This document shows, one piece after another, positions 55,672-63,632 of a DNA stretch of 64,000 nt. Source of the DNA: DATIXJ01 sp963714795. GTDB lineage: Bacteria > Bacteroidota > Ignavibacteria > UBA10030 > SZUA-254. The translations under genes and the position numbers were made by a program. A model generated the notes under the pieces. It saw only the letters and a program-made list of their open reading frames with translations, had not been told where the DNA came from and ran no database searches. The DNA is taken from positions 1 through 64,000 of the forward strand of contig CAVQPS010000008.1 of NCBI GenBank assembly GCA_963714795.1, given 5' to 3'. The number at the start of each line of letters is the position of its first letter. The stretch's first letter is position 1.

Positions 55672-55938
55672 ATGACGACAAAACCGCCTTCTTCTGTTAA
55701 GGAATCTTCTGCAGATTCTCTCGAAAAAACCGCCTATTTCAGTGTCAGCACGATACCGACGCAAGAGCCGAATGATCGGAATAGACTCGGATATCATATC
55801 TGGCGATGGCTTTCTACCAGACAGGGAACACTCGACCAGGCAATTGCAGAATCAGGAGCACGCCTTACTATTTCTTTACAGGATGCCTCGAAGATTATTG
55901 CCGATGCATTGAATAAACAGGGTCAGACAGCGAAATAA
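55672..55938 (+). CDS. Small protein of unknown function
   Basis: 88 residues from the Met at 55672. The sequence starts TTKPPSSVKESSADSLEKT and ends with a helical part (HIWRWLSTRQGTLDQAIAESGARLTISLQDASKIIADAL). I do not recognise a family. It lies 137 bp before the S24-type repressor and could be part of its cassette. Confidence 0.5.
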   Translation: MTTKPPSSVKESSADSLEKTAYFSVSTIPTQEPNDRNRLGYHIWRWLSTRQGTLDQAIAESGARLTISLQDASKIIADALNKQGQTAK

Positions 55939-56007
55939 ATCGAGCCCCTTCCGTCAGTCATTTCTTATGTTTTGTCTTGACTTCTATTGTGAATTCTCTT
56001 ATATTGG

Positions 56008-56027
56008 AAATGACAAAAATGTCGTTT
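56008..56027. promoter_or_regulatory. Candidate operator of the S24-type repressor
   Basis: AAATGACA-AAAA-TGTCGTTT is an inverted repeat with 8-base arms and one mismatch, directly after TTATATTGG, a possible -7 element. A looser half-site (GACAAAACTGAC) follows at about 56043. This position suits autorepression of the gene at 56076. Binding is inferred. Confidence 0.5.
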
Positions 56028-56075
56028 TAGCTGATAAACTAAGACAAAACTGACATATCTCATATTGAGGATTAT

Positions 56076-56732
56076 ATGAAATCGACCACCATTGCCGAAC
56101 GTATCAAGATCGCGAGAGAAAACAAAACATTGGATCAGGGTGCGCTCGCGGCAAAAACTGATGTGGCTGTCCGAACATTACAGCGTTGGGAAAAAGGGCT
56201 ACAGGTTCCTGACAGTAATTATCTGGTTCGGCTTGCAAATTCAACCGGCGTGCGTCCCGAGTGGTTGCTGACCGGTGAAGGAGAAATGTATTCGACGCTT
56301 CCGCCTCACCGGAAGATCATTTATCTTCACAAGGAAACATCCCTTCATAAAGTCCAGCTTGTCGATATTCCGCTGTACTCATCGGTGCCGGCCGGAAGGA
56401 CGGCGGCAATTTTTCATCCGGAATATGTCGAGCGATATGTTACGATCGATAATATCCAGGATCACAATGCATTCGCCCTTGTTGTGAAAGGGAAGAGCAT
56501 GTCTCCGAAAATTGAAGACGGCGACATCGTGGTGGTCAGTCCGCAACAGGAAGTTCGCAGCGGGGATATTTGTGTCGTTCGCGTCAATGATGAAGATGTT
56601 TTGAAAAAAGTCAATATCGACGAACAGTATGTTCACCTCATTCCTTTGAATACCACGTTTGAGCCGGTGACGGTTCGTAAACGGGACGTCATGTTTATCT
56701 GGAAAGTTGTCCGCGTTATCAAAAATCTTTAG
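56076..56732 (+). CDS. XRE-family repressor with S24 (LexA/CI-type) peptidase domain
   Basis: 218 residues. N-terminal HTH (about 1-65, IAERIKIARENKTLDQGALAAKTDVAVRTLQRWEKG) is linked to an S24 peptidase domain (about 105-218) with the nucleophile Ser in GKSMSPKIEDGD and the general-base Lys in DVLKKV. A possible cleavage site is Ala-Gly in SVPAGRTA. Such repressors split themselves when RecA-ssDNA is present (SOS or prophage induction). An operator candidate lies just upstream. It may control the two-gene cassette downstream, or itself only. Confidence 0.88.
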   Translation: MKSTTIAERIKIARENKTLDQGALAAKTDVAVRTLQRWEKGLQVPDSNYLVRLANSTGVRPEWLLTGEGEMYSTLPPHRKIIYLHKETSLHKVQLVDIPLYSSVPAGRTAAIFHPEYVERYVTIDNIQDHNAFALVVKGKSMSPKIEDGDIVVVSPQQEVRSGDICVVRVNDEDVLKKVNIDEQYVHLIPLNTTFEPVTVRKRDVMFIWKVVRVIKNL

Positions 56733-56828
56733 CATTCCTGCAATCGTTATCACATTTTCCAAAACCGACGAATTTCGATAAAAATCGACCATTTTTTGAT
56801 CGATTTCAAGTGATCGTTTCTTCCCTTA

Positions 56829-56842
56829 GTGATAAATGTCAC
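56829..56842. promoter_or_regulatory. Possible second repressor site
   Basis: GTGATAAATGTCAC is an inverted repeat (GTGA/TCAC), resembling the word TGACAAAAATGTCG of the site at 56008. It lies 66-79 bp before the HTH-receiver gene. Shared control by the S24-type repressor is a guess. Confidence 0.3.
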
Positions 56843-56907
56843 CACTCAGTTCACGAGACCTTTTATATTTCAGGAAATTATAATTTCAATAACTCCCTGG
56901 TTTTATT

Positions 56908-57573
56908 ATGGTCGAATATCGCCACAGTCCAAACGGATTAAAGCTTGCAACCGTGTATCGAAAACCGATGAGTGTCGGTCTTGTAGCGAAAGTTTGCCGG
57001 GTGAGCAAGAAAACGGTTTTGAATTGGATTTACCGGGACGCTCTTAAAGCATTCACAACGTACGGCGGACATTATCGTATCTGGCCCGGCGATCTGAAAG
57101 AATTTATGGTTTCAGCTGGTCTCGACGTGCCGTATCAATTCGTGGACGAACGCCAGACGACATTCCTGATTGTTGATGACGACAAATCGTTCAGCTTAAC
57201 ATTGAAAGAAGCGATCTGCACGCAATTTCCGGAAGCGGATGTGATCATTACCGATGACGGTTATGAAGCATTACTTCTTATCGGTGAACGAAAGCCGAAA
57301 GTCGTTTTTCTCGATATCAAGATGCCGAAGATTGACGGGCTGCAGGTCCTGGAATTATTGAAGTCACGAAAAAAAGACAACTCGATGAAAATTATCGTTC
57401 TTTCCGGATATGTCGACGGGCAGATTCGCGAGAAACTGTCTAAAACGGTTGCCGATGAAGTCTGGGAAAAAGGAAAAAATTTATGGGAGTTACTCCAATC
57501 CTTTAAAATATTTTTGTCGGCATCGTCGGAGATTCCCAAACAGGTTTCACAAACATACATCCACGCTCATTAA
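56908..57573 (+). CDS. HTH (excisionase/MerR-like) fused to a response receiver
   Basis: 221 residues with an unusual domain order: a DNA-binding domain like excisionase/MerR (about 18-75, VGLVAKVCRVSKKTVLNWIYRDAL, ...GGHYRIWPGDLKEFM) comes first, then a receiver (about 84-200). Receiver acidic residues D90-D92 and acceptor D136 (VVFLDIKMP) are present, with Ser166 in the switch position. The usual Lys-Pro near the end is replaced by EKGKN. It probably changes DNA binding on phosphorylation. It lies 21 bp before the pseudoreceiver-DHp gene, which likely is its partner. Confidence 0.78.
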   Translation: MVEYRHSPNGLKLATVYRKPMSVGLVAKVCRVSKKTVLNWIYRDALKAFTTYGGHYRIWPGDLKEFMVSAGLDVPYQFVDERQTTFLIVDDDKSFSLTLKEAICTQFPEADVIITDDGYEALLLIGERKPKVVFLDIKMPKIDGLQVLELLKSRKKDNSMKIIVLSGYVDGQIREKLSKTVADEVWEKGKNLWELLQSFKIFLSASSEIPKQVSQTYIHAH

Positions 57574-57594
57574 TTATGCTCTCAATCCACCACC

Positions 57595-58293
57595 ATGAAA
57601 AAATTTCGCGTTTTACTTGTAGATAACACCGCTGTTTATCAAAAACTTTTAAGTAAACGATTACAAAATCCCGAATCAATCCGATTTGCCGTAACGCTCA
57701 CGTCTCCCAAAAATGCCGAAACAGTCTTTCGTGATGCGGTCGGCATCATCGATATTATCGTGTTGGGAAATTCGCTTTCAAACGCCGCTATCCTGCAACT
57801 GACGAAATTTTTCCGTTCCTGTAATCTTGCCATTCCGATTTTCGTTCTCACGCAAAAAAACGATGTCCGTCTTCCCCTGTCGTACAAAAAAGCCGGGATT
57901 GACGATATGTTAAAAATTTCCGAGATGGGAACATCGTTGTTCGCATGGTCGTTTATCAGTACGGTGGAACAGGTCGTCTTGAAGAAGAAAGCGAAAGAGT
58001 ACGATACGCTTCACAATGAGTTGCGGAATGTGAGTTCATCGCTCGCCACATTTGTTCATGAAATCAACAACCCCCTGAGCGTTATACGGTTGGCATTATA
58101 TCATTTGGAGAACAGGGAATTGTCGAAACACAAGCGCGAAACGTTCTTCCATCTGCTCCTCACGAATCTTGAACGGATCGAAGGGCAGATGAGAGACATT
58201 TCCTTGATTCGCCGTCAGCTTAACGGCGTCCCGAATATCCGTGCCAAAGTCCTTACGCTGAAATCATCGCAACGGTCTGCATCGGTTCGGTAA
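57595..58293 (+). CDS. Pseudoreceiver-DHp protein without ATPase domain
   Basis: 232 residues. The N-terminal part is a degenerate receiver (about 4-125): D10 is kept but the phospho-acceptor Asp is replaced (Gly58 in DIIVLGNSL). The C-terminal part (about 145-210) is a dimerisation-histidine-phosphotransfer (DHp) helix pair with His155 in ATFVHEINNPLS, the standard H-box of HisKA kinases. There is no HATPase domain: only 90 bp separate it from ychF. It would serve as a histidine phosphotransferase, like Spo0B or ChpT by analogy, between an unknown kinase and the receiver protein encoded 21 bp upstream. Confidence 0.75.
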   Translation: MKKFRVLLVDNTAVYQKLLSKRLQNPESIRFAVTLTSPKNAETVFRDAVGIIDIIVLGNSLSNAAILQLTKFFRSCNLAIPIFVLTQKNDVRLPLSYKKAGIDDMLKISEMGTSLFAWSFISTVEQVVLKKKAKEYDTLHNELRNVSSSLATFVHEINNPLSVIRLALYHLENRELSKHKRETFFHLLLTNLERIEGQMRDISLIRRQLNGVPNIRAKVLTLKSSQRSASVR

Positions 58294-58382
58294 CCGCCGG
58301 TCATATTCCTTTCTTTGGAATCGGGAAAAATTTTCTGTACATTTTTCCTCGTCAATAATCATTTCCTCTTTCAATATCATTT

Positions 58383-59480
58383 ATGGGTTTTAATTGTGGA
58401 ATTGTCGGACTTCCCAATGTGGGGAAGTCCACGTTGTTTAATGCAATCACCGCAGCGGGTGCTGCAGCGGAAAATTATCCTTTTTGTACGATCGATCCGA
58501 ATGTGGGAGTCGTGCCCGTGCCCGACAAACGGCTCGACGCGCTTGTCGGCATGTACAAGCCGGCAAAAATCAGTCCGACAGCGATAGAGTTTGTCGATAT
58601 CGCGGGATTGGTCAAAGGCGCCAGCAAGGGCGAAGGGTTGGGCAACCAATTTCTGTCGCATATCCGGGACGTCAACGCTATTTGCCATGTTGTGCGTTGC
58701 TTTGAAGATGAGAATGTCGTCCATGTCGACGGCAGTGTCGATCCGAAGCGTGATATCGAAGTGGTTGAAACGGAATTGATCCTGAAAGATACGGATACCG
58801 TTGAAAAAAAATTATCCGACGCCGAAAAACGGTCAAAGGGTGGCGACAAGAAAATTCGTGCCGAGGCGGATTATTATGCGCACATCAGGGAACATTTGCT
58901 GGGCGGCAGACTTGCGGTGTATGAAAAACCGTCATCGCCGGACGAGGAATTCTGGCTGCGTGATCTTCACTTGCTGACGGCAAAACCGATTATGTACATT
59001 GCCAATGTCGATGAAAAACATTTGAATGCGGAAGACGGTTACGTCAAGCAGGTTCGTGAGCTTGCCGCAAAAGAAGGAGCGAAGGTCGTCGTTGCATGCA
59101 CGAAAATCGAAGCGGAAATTGCCGTGATGCCGTACGCAGAACGTGAGCAATTTTTACGCGAACTCGGCGTGAAAGAATCGGGACTCGACCAGGTAATCCA
59201 TGAAGGATATGCATTGCTTAAGTTGATTACGTTTTTTACCGCGGGACCAAAAGAGGTTCGGGCATGGACGATCAAACGCGGATCTCTTGCACCGCAGGCG
59301 GCAGGCGAGATTCATTCCGATTTCGAGCGGGGATTTATCCGGGCAGAAGTCATGAAATACAACGATCTTGTCCGGCTCGGCTCGGAACAAGCCGTCAAAG
59401 AAAAAGGGTTGATGCATATCGAAGGGCGTGAGTACATTGTCGAGGATGGCGACATCATGCTTTTCCGGTTCAACGTGTAA
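58383..59480 (+). CDS. ychF: Ribosome-binding ATPase YchF
   Basis: 365 residues, intact and normal length. Obg-like P-loop ATPase: Walker A GLPNVGKST (residues 9-17), then IDIAGLVKGAS (switch/Walker B), NVDE and a helical insertion, and the C-terminal TGS domain (about 280-362, FTAGPKEVRAWTIKRGSLAPQAAG). It binds the ribosome and ATP and modulates translation and stress responses. The gene is stand-alone, 90 bp after the DHp protein. Confidence 0.96.
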   Translation: MGFNCGIVGLPNVGKSTLFNAITAAGAAAENYPFCTIDPNVGVVPVPDKRLDALVGMYKPAKISPTAIEFVDIAGLVKGASKGEGLGNQFLSHIRDVNAICHVVRCFEDENVVHVDGSVDPKRDIEVVETELILKDTDTVEKKLSDAEKRSKGGDKKIRAEADYYAHIREHLLGGRLAVYEKPSSPDEEFWLRDLHLLTAKPIMYIANVDEKHLNAEDGYVKQVRELAAKEGAKVVVACTKIEAEIAVMPYAEREQFLRELGVKESGLDQVIHEGYALLKLITFFTAGPKEVRAWTIKRGSLAPQAAGEIHSDFERGFIRAEVMKYNDLVRLGSEQAVKEKGLMHIEGREYIVEDGDIMLFRFNV

Positions 59481-59481
59481 A

Positions 59482-60543
59482 TTAGAACATCTCGATTTGC
59501 CGTTTCATCTCCCGGCGGAAATGTTCTGTTGAAAGATCGACCGGTAGTCTGTTCAATCCGTATTTTTTACATTGAAGTAAAAAAAGTTTTTTAATCGTTT
59601 CCGACCAGGAACCCTCACCCGTCATCCGCAACTTCCACCGCGAATCATTTGCCGACCCGCCGTGAATTTCTTCGATGCGATGAATAATCTTATCGGTACG
59701 GTCGGGCAATTCTCTCCGCACCCATTCTTTGAATAATTGTTCCACCGCTCCCGGCAGTCGTACGATCGTATAACTTGCACCGTATGCCCCGCGTGCAGCC
59801 GATTCTTTGACGATGGTCGGAATTTCTTCATCGTTGAGTCCTGGAATGATCGGTGCAACTTTGACCGAAACCGGAATGCCGTGCGATGAAAGCATTTCTA
59901 CGGTCTCCAATCGTTTGAGCGGTGTTGCGGTTCGCGGTTCCATCACACGAATCAGATCGGTATCGAAACTGGTGATAGAGATTGTGACCTCGACAAGATT
60001 GAACTCATGCAATGCTTTTAAAAGATCGAGATCCCGCAAGATGAGCGAATTTTTTGTGATGATGCCGACCGGATTGCGATATTTCAGAAAGACTTCAAGA
60101 CAGCGGCGTGTGAGTTTCAATTTTTGTTCGACCGGCTGGTAACAGTCGGTATTCCCGGAGAAACAGATCCATTGCGGCTGCCAGCTTTTTTTCCTGAAAG
60201 CTGCTTCCAGCAATTCCGGCGCATCATGTTTGACCAGAATTTTCGATTCGAAATCGAGTCCTGCCGAAAAGCCGAGGTATTCATGACTTGGTCTCGCGTA
60301 ACAATAAATGCATCCGTGCTCACACCCGCGGTACGGATTGATGCTGTAGGTGAACGGGACATCGGGACTGCTGTTTTTGGAAAGAATTGTTTTCGAAGTG
60401 TCTTTATAAAAGACGGTGCGAACCGGACGATCGTCATCCGCGTCCGATGAAATCTCTATCTGCTCAAACGGCTCACGATGAATTGCTTCGAACTTGTTAG
60501 GGGTATTGGACGCAGTGCCGCGGCCCTTTGTGGATTTGGACAT
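59482..60543 (-). CDS. Radical SAM protein of the PA0069/SplB-like family
   Basis: 353 residues from the Met at 60543; upstream in-frame codons enter a repeat. The radical SAM motif CEHGCIYC (CxxxCxxC) is preceded by INPYRG and followed by YARPSHEYLG; a second block is PQWICFSGNTDCYQPVE. The family is close to spore photoproduct lyase-like proteins but the substrate is unknown. The frame is intact. It lies on the minus strand, convergent with ychF (1 bp gap). Confidence 0.9.
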   Translation of the reverse strand: MSKSTKGRGTASNTPNKFEAIHREPFEQIEISSDADDDRPVRTVFYKDTSKTILSKNSSPDVPFTYSINPYRGCEHGCIYCYARPSHEYLGFSAGLDFESKILVKHDAPELLEAAFRKKSWQPQWICFSGNTDCYQPVEQKLKLTRRCLEVFLKYRNPVGIITKNSLILRDLDLLKALHEFNLVEVTISITSFDTDLIRVMEPRTATPLKRLETVEMLSSHGIPVSVKVAPIIPGLNDEEIPTIVKESAARGAYGASYTIVRLPGAVEQLFKEWVRRELPDRTDKIIHRIEEIHGGSANDSRWKLRMTGEGSWSETIKKLFLLQCKKYGLNRLPVDLSTEHFRREMKRQIEMF

Positions 60544-60578
60544 GATGATATTAAATTCTGAACGGGGTGCCAACGATG

Positions 60579-60611
60579 AACCTTGCGAAGGTTTGGAACC
60601 TTCGCAAGGTT
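60579..60611. repeat. Perfect 15-bp inverted repeat
   Basis: AACCTTGCGAAGGTT and AACCTTCGCAAGGTT are perfect reverse complements with a 3-base loop (each arm is also nearly palindromic). It is located between the stop of the SufT-like gene (60615) and the start of the radical SAM gene. No T-run follows on the minus strand, so it is likely a palindromic intergenic repeat with possible 3'-end function. Confidence 0.7.
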
Positions 60612-60614
60612 GCA

Positions 60615-60944
60615 CTATCGAACATTCAATTTCTTCTTTGCTGAATCCGACATCATCGAAGAATTCCACACCGGATCCCATACGATACGAACATCACATT
60701 CATGAACGCCGGGAATATCGAGGACGCGTTCACGAACCTGATTGGCGATGGCGCCGCCCATGCCGCAGCCGGGCGTGGTCAATGTCATTTTTACGCCGAC
60801 CCAATCGTCGATGATCTTCACATCATAAATCAATCCGAGATCGACGACGCTCACCGGGATTTCCGGATCGAAAACCTGTTTCATTACTTCGTAGACTTGC
60901 GCTTCGGTAATTTGCTGCTGTTCTGTAGGTTTTTGTTCGCTCAT
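60615..60944 (-). CDS. SufT/MIP18-like iron-sulfur assembly factor (DUF59)
   Basis: 109 residues. DUF59 signature: DPEIPVSVVDLGLIYDVKI, then the Cys-containing TPGCGMGGAIANQVRERVLDIPGV and VWDPVWNSSMMS. Members (SufT, PaaD-type, MIP18) help place Fe-S clusters in target enzymes. It lies near the radical SAM gene and an iron-uptake group, which is consistent. The frame is intact; a perfect hairpin follows. Confidence 0.9.
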   Translation of the reverse strand: MSEQKPTEQQQITEAQVYEVMKQVFDPEIPVSVVDLGLIYDVKIIDDWVGVKMTLTTPGCGMGGAIANQVRERVLDIPGVHECDVRIVWDPVWNSSMMSDSAKKKLNVR

Positions 60945-61013
60945 GATCGATGTCCCTTTCTGATACTAAGGTACGGTTTTTGGGGAAGTATTGCAATAGA
61001 TACATTGAGTCCC

Positions 61014-63222
61014 TTACATTGTTTCCGATAGCCCGATATAGAACATTCTTCCGACAGATGGAATGATTCCGGGGCCGGGATATTCATCGGTGCGCATCGT
61101 AAAATACGATTCGTTGGTCAGGTTGTTCACTCCTAATCGAAATTCATATTTTGAAATTTTGTACGCAGCCGAGATATCGATCACGCTGTATGAGGGGATC
61201 GTTCCCACCAAACCATCGGCAGAAAATTTTATGTCGGCAGGGTCGCTGTAGCAAGAGGCGGAATAAGAATATTGTGCGTTCATTGAAAAGTTTCCCAACG
61301 AGTAGTCAAGACCGAAACGCTCTGCGTACTTTGGAGCGTACGGAACATAATTACCGTCAAATTCGCCTGAGACATACCGCGCGTCCGTATACGCAAAGGA
61401 ATTGTATATTCCCAATCTGCCGTAATGATTGTTAGAAATCAGACCGCCTAAAACGTTCACCTCTATATATGTTTCCACACCCTTATGATCATCAGCTCCT
61501 GTATTGGTCTCAAACTGGTACGTTGAAATATCCTCCGTTTGTTCAATAATTCCGATGTCGTTCATAACGTGCGTATAGAATAGACTTACGTCAAAGTTCA
61601 GGAAGTTGCCGACCAATCCTCTGAATCCAATATCGGCATTGTTTGCCGATGCATCTTTCAGGTTCTGATCGATTTTTGCGATGGTGCCGAATGGAGTCAG
61701 GTCGTCATACGTGACGGGCCTATACGACTGGCTGAAATTGGCGTAGATGTCCGCCGCATCGAAAATTTTAAATTGAGCACCGAGCGAACCTAACAAAAAT
61801 GTCCGAGTGTGTCCTTCATTATTTACAGAGACATAGGGGGATGAGGTCGTATCATTGTTTTCTGCATAACCGTTTGCATTTGTGCTCAGATATTCAAAGC
61901 GCAAGGCAGGCGTTAGGCTGAATGCGTCGCCGATCCTGAAGATGTTCTGAACATACGGAGCGATGTTCGTTGTGTAAAAGTTCATATCCTGTCCCCACGG
62001 AGAAGTTGTGGTCAGGTCGAAATCGGTTCCCGTCGTGCCGTCCGCTCCGTCTTTTCTCACGAGATGGGAATTTGCATATCGCAAACCGAATGAGAAGATA
62101 TTGTTTTGACCGAGGAAGTTATAATTGGACAGGAACCGGAGTTCGGTCGTGAACGTATTGAAAAATTCTTCCTCGACTTCGCGCGGAGTGTATGTCAATC
62201 CTGTCGTGATGGTATCCGGAACATACGGCGGAACATCTTCATTTCTCCAAACCAGATCGCGTCGACTGAAGAGGTAGGATGACACGAGATTGAGAGATGA
62301 GTTATCATCTATTTTGTAATCAATATGTGACGCCGCGATATTCCACGGGCTATCGAGCCAATTCCTGCTGCGAAGGGAGCCCTGAGGATTTGCGTTGAAC
62401 ATGGAATCGTTTTCACCGCCCGGGCATCTGGATCAGATTGCGCAGGGAAGTGTATTCTAATCCGATTTGTAGTTTCTCAGTTGGATCAAATTTCAAATTT
62501 CCGTAACCCGACCATTGTGTCTGCTGGGAGTTTGCGCGCCATCCATCCATGCGTCTGTACTGAAGAAAACCGTAATAATTGAGGATGCCGTTACCGCCGC
62601 CGATGGAATTAAAACTATTGAAGAGTCCGTAACTGCCGGCTGTCTGGGATGAGTTGACTTGAATCGAACCGGATCCGCCGTCTTTCAACTCATAATTCAC
62701 AACACCGCCCAATTGCGGACCGAACGCCAAGGCGGAGCCGTCCTCCAAGATCGTGATACTTTTCACCGCTTCCATCGGCGGGAGATAGTATGCTTCGTTG
62801 TAACCATATAAGTCTGCAGAGATATTATAACCGTTTTGCCGCGTGTTGGTTTCGATGCTTTGATATGGAGAAAATCCACGAAAGCCGATTCCGTTTGCCG
62901 TGAATCCACCCATTTCATTTTCAGTAATATTTATCCCCGGTATCCGTCCAAGAATCTGTCTTGTATTATTGACCGCCTTATTGGCGTCCAGACTGTCTAT
63001 TTCGAGCACCTCGTTCTTCATTCCTGCATATATAACACCGTCAGCATTGTCTTTCATCCGACCGATACCGTCCATGATCTTGTAGCCAGTGACGGTAACA
63101 TCCTTCATGATATAGATGGAATCGGGTGATGAATCTCCATTGGGTATTTTTTCTTGACAAAAAAGGATTAATGGAAAGAAAAAAAAGAGAGAAGCGGTAC
63201 ATATTTTTTTGCAACGGCTCAT
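61014..63222 (-). CDS. TonB-dependent siderophore-type receptor (frameshifted)
   Basis: The start at 63222 is preceded by AAGGA 5-9 bases upstream and opens a signal peptide (about 1-22). Plug domain (about 60-170, GRIPGINITENEMGGFTANGIGFRGFSP) and barrel with NQLTNLTNESYFTMR-type terminal motifs and GRMFYIGLSE end. The sequence most resembles Fe(III)-dicitrate/FecA-type receptors. One extra G near 62418-62424 breaks the frame (first frame stops at 62413); without it the sequence reads LIQMPGGENDSMFNANPQ. Corrected length about 735 residues. It follows feoB on the same strand, so iron is the probable ligand. Confidence 0.88.
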
Positions 63223-63378
63223 AGGAATCCTTTTATTAAATTTGATAATAACGTTTTGATCGTTTTGAATGGCTCGAAGGATATATTGATTTCTTGATTC
63301 ACAAAACATTCTTGACTATATTATAAATGAAAAGGGGCCACAAGAATGCAAATTCCTGTCGGTTTCTTTTCGTCTTTG

Positions 63379-63423
63379 AGTGCATCACGTCAACTCTTGC
63401 CGGAGTCGTGGTGCACTTTTTTT
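63379..63423 (+). terminator. Hairpin with T-run, opposite to the neighbouring genes
   Basis: AGTGCATCACG and CGTGGTGCACT form an 11-bp stem (one G-T type mismatch), with an inner ACTC/GAGT stem, then TTTTTTT on the plus strand. Genes on both sides are on the minus strand, so as written it would end a plus-strand transcript. It may instead form part of a minus-strand leader. Confidence 0.45.
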
Positions 63424-63442
63424 ATGTATTCTTACTCTGCGT

Positions 63443-63622
63443 TTACGGACTATGTATTTTTTGAATACTTTCCTTCACCGAATCGCCGGCCGAGCAATGG
63501 CAATCATGCCCGCAGGGGCGCAGTTTTGCACGCCGTCTGGCGAGGACACGATTTCGAATTAACCATATCGCACTGATTCCGACGATAATGAGAGAAAGTA
63601 TTTGTTGAATAAATGGGCTCAT
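63443..63622 (-). CDS. FeoB-associated Cys-rich membrane protein
   Basis: 59 residues, read directly from the minus strand: ATG at 63622, TAA at 63445-63443. One N-terminal transmembrane helix (IQQILSLIIVGISAIWLI) is followed by an Arg-rich turn and CGHDCHC, the Cys pattern of the FeoB-associated family. These small proteins are found next to feoB and are thought to help ferrous-iron uptake or metal loading; the role is not established. It starts 10 bp after the feoB stop. Confidence 0.85.
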   Translation of the reverse strand: MSPFIQQILSLIIVGISAIWLIRNRVLARRRAKLRPCGHDCHCSAGDSVKESIQKIHSP

Positions 63623-63632
63623 TTTTTTGTGT

